This document shows positions 1 to 5,807 of a stretch of DNA of 5,807 bases, piece by piece. The position numbers were made by a program, and so were the translations under genes. The DNA lies in the NCBI GenBank assembly GCA_003224995.1, contig QIAI01000415.1:1-5807 (forward strand). Reading direction: 5' to 3'. This DNA comes from Acidobacteriota bacterium. GTDB taxonomy: Bacteria > Acidobacteriota > Terriglobia > Terriglobales > Acidobacteriaceae. The number at the start of each line of letters is the position of its first letter. Position 1 is the stretch's first letter. The notes below the pieces were generated by a model, which had not been told where the DNA came from, did no database searches, and saw only the letters and a program-made list of their open reading frames with translations.

Positions 1-1
1 C

Positions 2-145
2 CCTCCTCTGCGCAAGCTGACGTCCGCGGAGACTCGTGAGCTCAGGCGACAGCGGGCACAACACAGTGTGCCGTTCAGAGTGCTCGCGCAGAACTTCGGG
101 GTGTCGGTGTGGACGGCCCACAGGATTTGCAGGCGGAGACGATGA
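2..145 (+). CDS. C-terminal fragment of a helix-turn-helix DNA-binding protein (5' end outside window)
   Basis: An open frame enters from the left edge and runs 47 codons to a TGA at 143-145. It has no ATG in the window, so the start lies upstream. The residues begin P-P-L-R-K-L-T-S-A-E-T-R-E-L-R-R-Q, followed by a helix-turn-helix-like segment: F-R-V-L-A-Q-N-F-G as the first helix, V-S-V as the turn, then W-T-A-H-R-I-C-R-R-R-R as a recognition-type helix. This layout (L-T, charged helix, L-A-x-x-F-G-V-S, x-x-T-x-x-R-I) is typical of the small C-terminal HTH found on serine recombinases and some HNH endonucleases. Either would fit a mobile element, but the catalytic part is not in view, so the function is inference. 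It lies 541 bp upstream of the integrase on the same strand. Confidence 0.45.
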   Translation, partial: PPLRKLTSAETRELRRQRAQHSVPFRVLAQNFGVSVWTAHRICRRRR

Positions 146-251
146 CAGTAGCGCAGCAAATTGGTCCGAAGACCCATGAACTCCAGCCACCTAGCGACCG
201 CAAACTCAGCATGCTGGAGTCCCGCGGCTCCGGCCGCCTACTCCCCTTGCA

Positions 252-460
252 GCGCCAAACCCAAGAATTCTCACTGTTAACCGTAAACCGTTGCACGCCT
301 TATGCTTACATCCAAGAATGTGCCATATTACCCGTAAAATCATTGCCCGCCTTCAACTTACACCAAGAATTTCGCGAGTGTACCCATAAACCATTGCACG
401 CCTTATACTTACCCCCAGAGTTACGCCATTTTAGCTATAAACCGTCGCCCAGCGCCATCT
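252..460. repeat. Degenerate tandem array of 51-52 bp direct repeats
   Basis: A TAAA-centred motif recurs at 284, 335, 387 and 438, giving spacings of 51, 52 and 51 bp. The most conserved part of each unit is C-x-TAAA-CC-x-TTGC-x-CGCCTTAT-x-CTTAC, followed by CCAAGAAT and a variable tail with GCCAT and TTA. Comparing the units at 283 and 385 by eye, the first 28 bases differ at three positions and about three quarters of the whole unit matches. A partial unit precedes the array (CCAAGAATT at about 262) and a strongly decayed one follows (GCGCCATAT near 490). Small indels shift the phase and stops occur on the minus strand, so a functional repeat protein is unlikely. Confidence 0.55.
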
Positions 461-673
461 CCACCAAATCTCCACTTTACTCCCACGGATGCGCCATATC
501 CTTCGCCTGCAATGCCAAAAAGCATCCGCCAGCCCCCATTTAACCCCTGCTTTCACCTCCCAGACACCCGTCACAAACCTTCGCCAGGATACAAAGCCTT
601 TTTCAACTTGTGGTCCCAGATTCCTTTTCCGCGTATGGACCCTCAGCACGGCGCTCTCACCCAGTTGTGTTTC

Positions 674-680
674 GGGGGAA
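674..680 (+). promoter_or_regulatory. Ribosome binding site of the integrase
   Basis: The purine run GGGGGAA lies six bases before the ATG at 687. It is a reasonable Shine-Dalgarno match and supports this ATG as the integrase start. Confidence 0.5.
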
Positions 681-686
681 CAATAG

Positions 687-1766
687 ATGGGAACCTTGTA
701 TAGGCGAAGGGGAAGCCGAAACTGGATGATGGCGATCAATGTTGCAGGTAGGCAAGTCTGCAAAACCAGTCACACCAAGAGCAAGCGCATAGCTAAACAA
801 TTGCTCTCGCGATGGGAGACGGATGCTTTCGAAGGCCGTTTTCATCTCCCAAGATCGATTCCTCCGTACTTCCAAGAATGGGCTGACGACTTCCTGACCA
901 GAGTGCTGCATGCGGCCACTCGAAAGCGATATGAGTCTTCGATCAAGAAGCTGAAGGAAAGGTTTTTCGGTATCAGGCTGTCGGAGCTTTCGTCTGAGCA
1001 GATAGACGAATACAAAAAGGATCGGCTGGCCGAGGGTGTCCAGGCAGCAACAATCAACCACGATTTGAGAGTCTTGAGACGAATGATGCGTCTTGCAGAA
1101 CGCAGGCAATTGATCGCCCGCAATTCATTCGTGCAGATTGAGTTCCTGAAGGAGCAAGCTCCCCGGCCCCCGCATATCGTTACCTTTGAGGAAGAGGAGA
1201 AGCTCATTGCAGTCGCGGCACCCTACCTCCGTGTCTTGATCGTGCTCATCCTTGAGACGGGGATGCGCTCTCATAGAGAAGCATTGTCACTGAAGTGGGA
1301 CGCAGTAGACTTCGGGAACGACGTCATTAAGGTGCGGGAATCGAAGACGCGTGCCGGCATTCGAAATATCCCGCTCTCAGCAAGGTGCAAAGCGGACCTG
1401 TTGCGTTGGCGTGAACTTGCGGGACCAGAGTTCTCGCCGTTTGTCTTTCCCAATTTCCGAGACCCAGGACAACCGGCTAAGGACATTCGCAAGACGTGGG
1501 CCAAAGCACTCAAAGATGCAGGTTTGGAATTTTTTGTTATATATACACTAAGACATTCCTTCGCGAGTCGCCTCAGCGCCGCAGGAGTGTCCGATCTCTT
1601 TGTGACCCAAATGATCGGGCATTCGAGTCCTAGCATTTTGCAAAGATATTCAAAGGCTATCGACGAGTATCGCCGCGATGCGGTTCGCAAGCTCGAGGCC
1701 TTGCGCGCGGCATACGCACTGCAGTCATCCATAAACTCGATATCTGTCGGTAAAACGATTGCTTAA
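687..1766 (+). CDS. int: Tyrosine recombinase / phage-type integrase
   Basis: A 359-residue site-specific recombinase that would integrate and excise DNA at an attachment site through a covalent 3'-phosphotyrosine intermediate. Residues 1-50 (RRRGSRNW, GRQVCKTS, K-x-x-A-K-x-L-L) resemble an arm-type DNA-binding domain. Residues about 60-150 form the SAM-like core-binding domain. The catalytic domain covers about 165-345 with R194 (TGMR), K220 (ESKTRAG), R289 (YTLRH), H312 (GHSS) and nucleophile Y321 (QRYSK). The residue usually His three before the second Arg is Tyr (Y286), a substitution also seen in other integrases of this type. Length is normal and the frame is intact. It reads toward a tRNA 3' end 183 bp away, which suggests the tRNA is its integration target. 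Codons around the YTLRH motif (ATA, CTA, AGA) are AT-rich compared with the rest. Confidence 0.95.
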   Translation: MGTLYRRRGSRNWMMAINVAGRQVCKTSHTKSKRIAKQLLSRWETDAFEGRFHLPRSIPPYFQEWADDFLTRVLHAATRKRYESSIKKLKERFFGIRLSELSSEQIDEYKKDRLAEGVQAATINHDLRVLRRMMRLAERRQLIARNSFVQIEFLKEQAPRPPHIVTFEEEEKLIAVAAPYLRVLIVLILETGMRSHREALSLKWDAVDFGNDVIKVRESKTRAGIRNIPLSARCKADLLRWRELAGPEFSPFVFPNFRDPGQPAKDIRKTWAKALKDAGLEFFVIYTLRHSFASRLSAAGVSDLFVTQMIGHSSPSILQRYSKAIDEYRRDAVRKLEALRAAYALQSSINSISVGKTIA

Positions 1767-1786
1767 AGAAACCAACTCTCCACCGC

Positions 1787-1827
1787 GCGGGGTCGGGGGG
1801 ACGCCCCGCAGATTTTCGCCTCTTTTT
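1787..1827 (+). terminator. Weak hairpin after the integrase
   Basis: GCGGGG (1787-1792) can pair with CCCCGC (1804-1809) around an 11-base loop, or 9 bases if a T-G pair is added. TTTT at 1812 and TTTTT near 1823 follow, but not directly after the stem. It could terminate integrase transcription before the convergent tRNA; the T-run position makes it a weak candidate. Confidence 0.3.
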
Positions 1828-1860
1828 CGGGTGATTGCCTCAAGCTTTTTGCGTCGAACT

Positions 1861-1879
1861 ACTACAGTTTTACTACAGT
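1861..1879. repeat. Paired ACTACAGT direct repeat, candidate integrase arm site
   Basis: ACTACAGT occurs at 1861-1868 and again at 1872-1879, an 11-bp step close to one helical turn. The pair lies between the integrase stop and the tRNA 3' end, where the arm-type binding sites of a tRNA-targeting integrase are often found. The repeat is seen directly; the binding role is inference. Confidence 0.4.
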
Positions 1880-1949
1880 CGACCGTTCGGAACCGCGGTA
1901 TCAGTTTGCGACGCCAACTCTAGCTCATTCAAAACAAAACGGGAAAGTT

Positions 1950-2025
<76 letters not shown>

Positions 2026-2041
2026 GCTTTCGGCACAACAA

Positions 2042-2061
2042 GCAGATTTTAAATTATCTGC
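2042..2061. repeat. 20-bp imperfect palindrome upstream of the tRNA
   Basis: GCAGAT (2042-2047) and ATCTGC (2056-2061) are inverted around the AT-rich centre TTTAAATT. The element lies 17 bp upstream of the tRNA 5' end and covers its only -10-like box. It could be a regulatory site, or the tail of a terminator for a gene outside the element; neither can be shown. Confidence 0.3.
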
Positions 2062-2360
2062 CTCATTTTTGGATCTTGACCTCCAAATTCTCCAATATGA
2101 GCGATGTTAATTCTGGTGTGAGTTGGAAAAGCGGCGATCCCTCCGGTTCCCCGGTACTCTAGCACGTCGATGCCGACACGCTTTCGATTCGCAATAACAA
2201 CTAGTTCTGCCGGAGAACAAGGAATTCCCCTGCGGTGCAAATTGCGTCACGCCGTTCAGTGGGCTGCAATGGCACTCGTTATTTATTGCGATTGGCACAA
2301 CTGCTACTGCACTTATTTCAGGTTCGGACCACTACCTCTTCTTCCTCGTGACCCTTATCA

Positions 2361-2389
2361 CAGACCGCATCATTTATTTGAGGTATATA
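2361..2389 (+). promoter_or_regulatory. Candidate promoter of the FG-GAP protein gene
   Basis: TATATA at 2384-2389, followed by a run of eight or more A, is the best -10-like box before the gene. Seventeen bases upstream, CAGACC matches only half of the -35 consensus. It would give a leader of roughly 110 nt. Only the AT-rich -10 region is persuasive. Confidence 0.3.
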
Positions 2390-2493
2390 AAAAAAAGGAC
2401 CTTCTCCGAGCGAGCACCACTCCTGAACTGCGCGTTCGAGCTGTACCCACCCGCCGAAGGCAGCCCCGTCACCACAGTTTCGTTGACCTCGTG

Positions 2494-2500
2494 AAAGGAG
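2494..2500 (+). promoter_or_regulatory. Ribosome binding site of the FG-GAP protein
   Basis: AAAGGAG ends five bases before the ATG at 2506, a strong Shine-Dalgarno match. It fixes this ATG, which also opens the signal peptide, as the start. The open frame reaches further left to an ATG at 2170, but those 112 codons show nothing protein-like. Confidence 0.8.
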
Positions 2501-2505
2501 ACTAT

Positions 2506-2934
2506 ATGCATCGTATTGCCGCGCGATTGTGCCTTTTCCTCGCCCTGATATGTTTGCTTACCCCAGGTTTGCTCTCGGCGACTGGTTTTCCGAAATTTCC
2601 TCAATACCAAGTCGGTCCTCGTGGCTCCACAACCACCGGGGATTTCAATGGGGACAGGAAGGTGGATCTCATCGTGTTATCTCAGTGCAGCCCTCCGCCC
2701 TGTTCGAACTCTACGATCGCGGTTAGCTTGGGCTGGGGAAATGGCCGATTTCGACCTCCAGTCATTTCTACAACTGAGGACTTTCCCTTAATGGCTCCCG
2801 GATCGGTTCCTGTAATCGGTGACTTCAACGGTGATCACAAATTGGACATAGCTTTTATCGGTACGGCCTCCGTCCAGGGTGCTTTGGCAGTTTTACCACG
2901 AGCTATCCAGTGGCGTGGAACGCGTTCGCAATAG
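2506..2934 (+). CDS. Secreted FG-GAP/VCBS repeat protein, N-terminal part, frameshifted
   Basis: 142 codons beginning with a typical signal peptide: a short basic n-region (MHRIAARL), a hydrophobic core to about residue 24 (LCLFLALICLLTPGLLSA), then the mature chain. Two FG-GAP/VCBS repeats follow, with calcium-loop motifs DFNGDRKVD starting at D46 and DFNGDHKLD at D106. Each is an Asp/Asn-rich loop like those in integrin-alpha-type beta-propellers. C61 and C66 could form a disulfide outside the cytoplasm. After about V129 the frame stops looking like the family and runs through P-R-A-I-Q-W-R-G-T-R-S-Q to a TAG. The family pattern resumes in the frame one base back, so this is the front of a single gene that continues to 4622. 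Likely role: exported surface or extracellular repeat protein, ligand unknown. Confidence 0.85.
   Translation: MHRIAARLCLFLALICLLTPGLLSATGFPKFPQYQVGPRGSTTTGDFNGDRKVDLIVLSQCSPPPCSNSTIAVSLGWGNGRFRPPVISTTEDFPLMAPGSVPVIGDFNGDHKLDIAFIGTASVQGALAVLPRAIQWRGTRSQ
2888..2934 (+). other. Frame break inside the FG-GAP gene
   Basis: The upstream frame reads G-A-L-A-V up to 2892. The other frame, from about 2892, reads F-T-T-S-Y-P-V-A-W and then runs into the repeat G-D-V-N-G-D. In sister repeats a V-x-L-G-N-G-D-G-T-F block stands exactly here; it is missing, leaving only V and F. Restoring it needs 3n+1 bases, about 25, so an out-of-frame deletion explains both the lost motif and the shifted frame. The distance between the two flanking Asp loops is 41 residues if simply joined, against mostly 45-55 elsewhere. 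Assembly collapse in repetitive sequence is an alternative. Confidence 0.7.
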
Positions 2935-4622
2935 TGCCAGGAGATGTAAACGGCGACGCCAAGCTTGATCTGGTTGTGATGCACGCGGGGTATCTGCAAG
3001 TCTTTCTCGGCAACGGCGACGGCACCTTCCGAACACTACCCGACGTACACGGAGGCGTTGCTGAATGTGTTCTCGCGGACATAAATCATGACGGTAAGTT
3101 GGATCTGATAGGGGGTTTCATCCAACTCGGAAATGGAGATGGCACCTTCCAGGAGGCGCAAACGATTTCCGACAGTTATTGCCCGGCTGTCGCCGATTTC
3201 AATGGGGATGGCAATTTGGATGTTGCAGCGTCGGCTCCGAATGGGGGCAACTATTTCGGCAACGGTGTCAACCTGTATTTCGGCAACGGCGACGGGACTT
3301 TTCAGCCACCTGTGTATCGATGGACATCGCCTATGGATCTGGATCTCCGTGTCGGAGACTTCAACGGCGACGGCAAACCGGATCTGCTGACCACTCGTGG
3401 CTCAGAGATCGACATTTTTTTGAATGCCGGTAACGCCACGTTCCGGCCGCCACTTGGATACATGTCGCTGGGAGACATGACTCTGGGCAGCCCGCTGTTA
3501 GCCGACCTGAATGGGGATCGCAAGACAGACGTAATCTTTCTGCGCTCCGCTTCCGACAAGAGTTTTGCCGTACCCGCACTGGCTGGACCAGACGCCACAT
3601 TCTCTCTTCCGCGCAGCTTCTTTCTCCCAGCGGGCAGCGAAATGGGCATCATGACAGGCGACGTTAACGGCGATGGCAAGCTCGATCTGGTAGGGCTCAC
3701 CTCGCAAAGTCCGACTTGGCAAGGAGGTCACCTGAACCGCTTACTTGGCAACGGCGATGGAACCTTCAAGGCGGCGAAGGACATGCTTACTGGCGGTCGT
3801 GGTAGCTATTTCGGGGTGCTGTCGGACCTGAACGGTGACGGGAAACTCGATGTGCTGGTAGCTAGCGGTCACTCAATAAACGTTCGCCTTGGCTCGGGTG
3901 ACGGCAATTTTCAAAACCCACTTAACTATCCCGCCCAAATGTTTTGGAGGATTGTTGCCGTTGCCGATTTTAATGGAGACGGAATTCCCGATGTGGCCTT
4001 GAACAATAGTGGATCGATGATGATTCTCCTCGGAAATGGTGATGGCACATTCCGGAACGGTGCGAGTATGCCAGCCTCATTTTCATTTGACCCTGTGATT
4101 GCAGGTGATTTCAACGGTGATGGCAAGCAGGATTTGGCGGTTGCCACTTCGACCTTTGTGGGAATCATGTTGGGCAATGGAGATGGAAGCTTTCGGCCGA
4201 TTTCTGCTCTGCGCTACGGGTACACCCGGTTTCTGTTAGCAGCAGATTTCAATTCGGATGGCAAATTGGACCTTGCCGGAGTAGGTACAAGCACGGCAGG
4301 AAATACCATTGCGAGTGTTTATCTAGGAAATGGTGACGGGACCCTGCAACAGACCAGGAATACTTGGGTCAAGGGCGCAATGTATCCCGGTGGTGCTGTG
4401 GCGGCAGATTTCAACGGAGATGGCAAGCTGGACCTGGCAGTGAGTTTAGGTTCGGCGGAGGTTTCAGTCTTAACGGGAGACGCCATGGGTGGATTCCAAC
4501 CGGGTGCGCCCTTTTTCGGCGGAGGTGGAAAGTTGGTAGCCGGCGACTTCGATCAGAATGGCACGCAAGATCTGGCCGTCATGACCGGGGGATCAACTGT
4601 TGCCATTCTGCTAAACAAGTAA
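2910..4622 (+). CDS. FG-GAP/VCBS repeat beta-propeller protein, main part, frameshifted from its N-terminus
   Basis: Starting at a GTG, 570 codons carry twelve repeats with calcium-loop motifs of the form D-x-N-x-D-G-x-x-D at D12, D57, D96, D150, D199, D251, D306, D353, D400, D446, D500 and D547, mostly 45-55 residues apart. Each is followed by an L-G-N-G-D-G-T-F-type strand (clear at about 33, 73, 124, 279, 373, 421 and 472; degenerate at 171, 225, 327 and 521). Together with two repeats in the upstream frame this makes 14, which would suit two seven-bladed propellers. The GTG has no ribosome binding site and no signal peptide, and overlaps the upstream frame by 25 bp. It is probably the body of one broken gene rather than an independent protein, although coupled translation cannot be excluded. 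It ends in I-L-L-N-K without a visible membrane anchor or sorting domain. Confidence 0.85.
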   Translation: MAWNAFAIVPGDVNGDAKLDLVVMHAGYLQVFLGNGDGTFRTLPDVHGGVAECVLADINHDGKLDLIGGFIQLGNGDGTFQEAQTISDSYCPAVADFNGDGNLDVAASAPNGGNYFGNGVNLYFGNGDGTFQPPVYRWTSPMDLDLRVGDFNGDGKPDLLTTRGSEIDIFLNAGNATFRPPLGYMSLGDMTLGSPLLADLNGDRKTDVIFLRSASDKSFAVPALAGPDATFSLPRSFFLPAGSEMGIMTGDVNGDGKLDLVGLTSQSPTWQGGHLNRLLGNGDGTFKAAKDMLTGGRGSYFGVLSDLNGDGKLDVLVASGHSINVRLGSGDGNFQNPLNYPAQMFWRIVAVADFNGDGIPDVALNNSGSMMILLGNGDGTFRNGASMPASFSFDPVIAGDFNGDGKQDLAVATSTFVGIMLGNGDGSFRPISALRYGYTRFLLAADFNSDGKLDLAGVGTSTAGNTIASVYLGNGDGTLQQTRNTWVKGAMYPGGAVAADFNGDGKLDLAVSLGSAEVSVLTGDAMGGFQPGAPFFGGGGKLVAGDFDQNGTQDLAVMTGGSTVAILLNK

Positions 4623-4675
4623 AAGGGCGGTATCCACGCTGCAGGATACATAGAGGCTGCAGGAACCTAGACCAC

Positions 4676-4706
4676 GAGGAAGCCGCGCGCTGGGCGGCTT
4701 CCTTTC
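4676..4706 (+). terminator. Rho-independent terminator after the FG-GAP gene
   Basis: AGGAAGCCGC (4677-4686) pairs perfectly with GCGGCTTCCT (4694-4703) around a 7-base loop. A G-T pair extends the base and the short T-run TTT runs into the 3' flank. It lies 54 bp after the TAA. Because the arms begin with A and end with T, it might work in both directions. Confidence 0.75.
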
Positions 4707-5191
4707 ATTGACCGCTGGTGGGCGGGTCTTAAAGGTATTGCAATCTCACGATTTCGGGGTGCACAACCCTGGACCACACTCTGAACCAGATCTAAGCCTA
4801 AAGGGATAGAGGGGATTACGGCTCGCAATCAAGAGAAAATACCGATTCCCGGTCCCACTAGCAGCCTCTCCCAATTTGCGCGCCATTCGTTTCCTTCGGC
4901 CGAAGCTGCGAGCGGTTCGCACTCGCCTCAGCAGCAAAGTGCATCGATTTGCACATTCACTCATACTCTCCGGCACTACTTCCAGGTGGCAAAGACGGGA
5001 GTCTTGATCTCTATTGTCGGGATCTACAGCCTGATAGTAAGATTTGCACGAGGTTGACATTCGAGCACTCATACGGCGCCTCTGCTTCGGACAGGGGCCC
5101 GCATCTTTATGAGAGGCTTCCATTCGAGGGATCAGTCTTAGGTTCTTTCAATCGGGACCCGAAAGGAAGCTTACGTAAAGGCGCCCGCTGC

Positions 5192-5220
5192 TTGACGTTT
5201 CCCGCCAGCTCTCCAATGCT
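5192..5220 (+). promoter_or_regulatory. Candidate promoter upstream of the NRPS
   Basis: TTGACG (5192-5197) is a near-consensus -35, and 17 bases later AATGCT is a poor -10 with three matches. It would leave a leader of about 160 nt before the ATG at 5386. This is a weak candidate based on one good hexamer. Confidence 0.22.
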
Positions 5221-5301
5221 CGGGATGTGGGAGGCGGATTCTGGGGGTTAGGGTTCCCCACCTGCGGAGCGAGCAATATACAGGAGTGGATCGTGCAGGA
5301 T

Positions 5302-5316
5302 TTGGCGATCCGCCAA
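5302..5316. promoter_or_regulatory. Perfect 15-bp palindrome, candidate operator
   Basis: TTGGCG (5302-5307) and CGCCAA (5311-5316) are exact inverted arms around ATC, 69 bp before the NRPS start. The symmetry and place suit a dimeric repressor or activator site. No regulator gene is in the window, so its role is inference. Confidence 0.35.
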
Positions 5317-5385
5317 GGGTACGCTGCAGCTCTCGCTGTGCAGTCGTGAAGCAGAACACGAAGGTGCGGGTCTCTCACTTGGCAT

Positions 5386-5807
5386 ATGAAAACCGATACA
5401 TCGACACATCACGAACGAAATCCCAGTCTTGAGCATGACTTGTCGATTTCTCAACAGGCCATTGTTTCGCTCGAAACGCTATATCCGCAGAATCCGGCTC
5501 TCAACGTTTCGTATGGGGCCCGATTGCGAGGCCCGCTCGACAGTGGCAAAGTCGCTCGTGCGGTACGTGATGTGTCGGAACGCTACGAGATCCTTCGAAT
5601 CAATGTGTGCAGAAATGAACCACGAGCGCGTCTCAACCGGTTCGTAAGTACCCTCAGGGTTGAGGAACTGGAAAATACTGGCAACACGGATCGAGAAGCA
5701 ATACTCCTGCAGAAAGTGACCGAAGAGACCCGACGCGTATTCGATATCTACACTAACTTTCTCCTGCGTGCCACGCTCTGGCGCCTTTCTCATTCAGAAC
5801 ACCTCCT
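5386..5807 (+). CDS. Nonribosomal peptide synthetase, N-terminal condensation domain (3' end outside window)
   Basis: An open frame of 140 full codons starts at ATG 5386 and leaves the window. It shows the front half of an NRPS condensation domain, which joins carrier-bound amino or acyl units by amide bonds. Residues 18-31 (D-L-S-I-S-Q-Q-A-I-V-S-L-E-T) sit at the C1 motif. N-P-A-L-N-V-S-Y-G-A-R-L-R-G-P-L-D (36-52) is the typical first strand, and S-E-R-Y-E-I-L-R-I-N-V (64-74) is the C2 motif (RHExLR in the family). The last residues, L-W-R-L-S-H-S-E-H-L-L, are what normally precedes the catalytic HHxxxDG, which is just outside. The first aromatic positions of C1 (usually R-L-W-F) are replaced by A-I-V-S. 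An in-frame TGA at 5347 with no other start codon after it fixes the ATG, although no good ribosome binding site is seen. It may be a multimodular synthetase or a stand-alone condensation enzyme. Confidence 0.82.
   Translation, partial: MKTDTSTHHERNPSLEHDLSISQQAIVSLETLYPQNPALNVSYGARLRGPLDSGKVARAVRDVSERYEILRINVCRNEPRARLNRFVSTLRVEELENTGNTDREAILLQKVTEETRRVFDIYTNFLLRATLWRLSHSEHL

Larger units (their letters stand above)
146..686. other. Gene-poor stretch between the HTH fragment and the integrase
   Basis: No convincing gene is seen here on either strand. The longest open frames lack ribosome binding sites and recognisable domains, and they overlap each other. From about 240 to 620 the + strand is rich in C and pyrimidine and poor in G, unlike the flanking genes. 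Its main content is the degenerate direct-repeat array described separately. It may be decayed coding sequence or repetitive intergenic DNA; the sequence alone does not decide. Confidence 0.5.
2062..2505. other. Intergenic stretch upstream of the secreted repeat protein
   Basis: No convincing gene was found. A 63-codon minus-strand open frame (2049-2240) has no ribosome binding site or known motif. The right half holds the AT-rich promoter candidate and the leader of the downstream gene. Confidence 0.5.
4707..5385. other. Long intergenic region upstream of the NRPS gene
   Basis: About 680 bp without a convincing gene. Open frames on both strands (4949-5251 +, 4746-5123 -) have no ribosome binding site, no domain-like pattern and many rare residues. 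The region contains a related sequence pair: GATTTGCAC followed by ACTCATAC at 4946-4966, and again at 5041-5074 with extra bases between. It also holds a promoter candidate and a palindrome, listed separately. It may be the regulatory region of the downstream synthetase or hold decayed sequence. Confidence 0.45.

Noticed and set aside
252..460. CRISPR array
   Set aside because: The repeats are degenerate throughout the 51-52 bp unit, there are no unique spacers of constant length between exact repeats, and no cas gene is present.
109..543. A 144-codon + strand open frame across the repeat array, with a loose 17-residue periodicity
   Set aside because: It has no ribosome binding site and no domain pattern. 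The periodicity comes from the DNA repeats, whose indels would break any conserved protein repeat.
431..1109. Minus-strand open frames of 110 and 150 codons
   Set aside because: The second lies opposite the well-supported integrase, and neither has family motifs. The first contains unlikely Trp/Arg-rich runs and no start signal.
2049..2240. 63-codon minus-strand frame next to the tRNA
   Set aside because: It has no ribosome binding site, no recognisable motif, and is short enough to arise by chance.
2888..2898. Programmed -1 frameshift in the FG-GAP gene
   Set aside because: The T-run of four (2891-2894) does not form an X-XXY-YYZ heptamer in the upstream frame. The missing L-G-N-G-D-G-T block also argues for deletion.
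4746..5251. Open frames on both strands in the NRPS upstream region
   Set aside because: They overlap each other, have Cys/Arg/Ser-rich composition without domain patterns, and lack translation signals.
5479..5793. 104-codon minus-strand open frame at the right end
   Set aside because: It is the antisense shadow of the condensation-domain frame on the + strand, which has clear family motifs.

Overview
The window looks like a piece of a bacterial chromosome of moderate GC, plausibly an acidobacterium. That guess rests on a secreted FG-GAP/VCBS protein of the D-x-N-G-D-G-K-L-D-L / L-G-N-G-D-G-T-F style that is very common in Acidobacteria, next to a nonribosomal peptide synthetase (NRPS) start. 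No rRNA or housekeeping protein is present to confirm it.

Left part (1-2025) is the tRNA-proximal end of a probable integrated element. It holds the C-terminal end of a helix-turn-helix protein (2-145), a gene-poor stretch with a degenerate array of 51-52 bp direct repeats (about 252-460), and a complete tyrosine recombinase (687-1766, +). The recombinase is followed by a weak hairpin, a pair of 8-bp direct repeats 11 bp apart, and the 3' end of a CAU-anticodon tRNA (1950-2025, -), most likely tRNA-Ile2. The integrase lies on the 3' side of the tRNA, the usual layout for an island inserted into a tRNA 3' end, so the element should extend leftward beyond the window.

Middle part (2026-4706) starts with about 480 bp without a gene. 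It is followed by a secreted beta-propeller-type protein with a clear ribosome binding site and signal peptide. The reading frame breaks at about 2890: a 142-codon N-terminal part (2506-2934) and a 570-codon remainder (2910-4622) are in different frames but form one protein of 14 FG-GAP/VCBS repeats. At the break an expected L-G-N-G-D-G-T stretch is missing, which points to a small out-of-frame deletion rather than a one-base slip. A strong hairpin terminator (4676-4706) closes the unit.

Right part (4707-5807) is a 680-bp region with no convincing gene, containing a candidate promoter and a perfect 15-bp palindrome. It leads into an open frame (5386 to the window end, +) that is the N-terminus of an NRPS-type condensation domain. 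The window ends just before the expected HHxxxDG catalytic motif. The genes do not form a common pathway: mobile-element integration, a secreted repeat protein and a peptide synthetase simply sit side by side. No clearly new system is visible; the best leads are the repeat array, the frame break in the propeller gene and the truncated NRPS.
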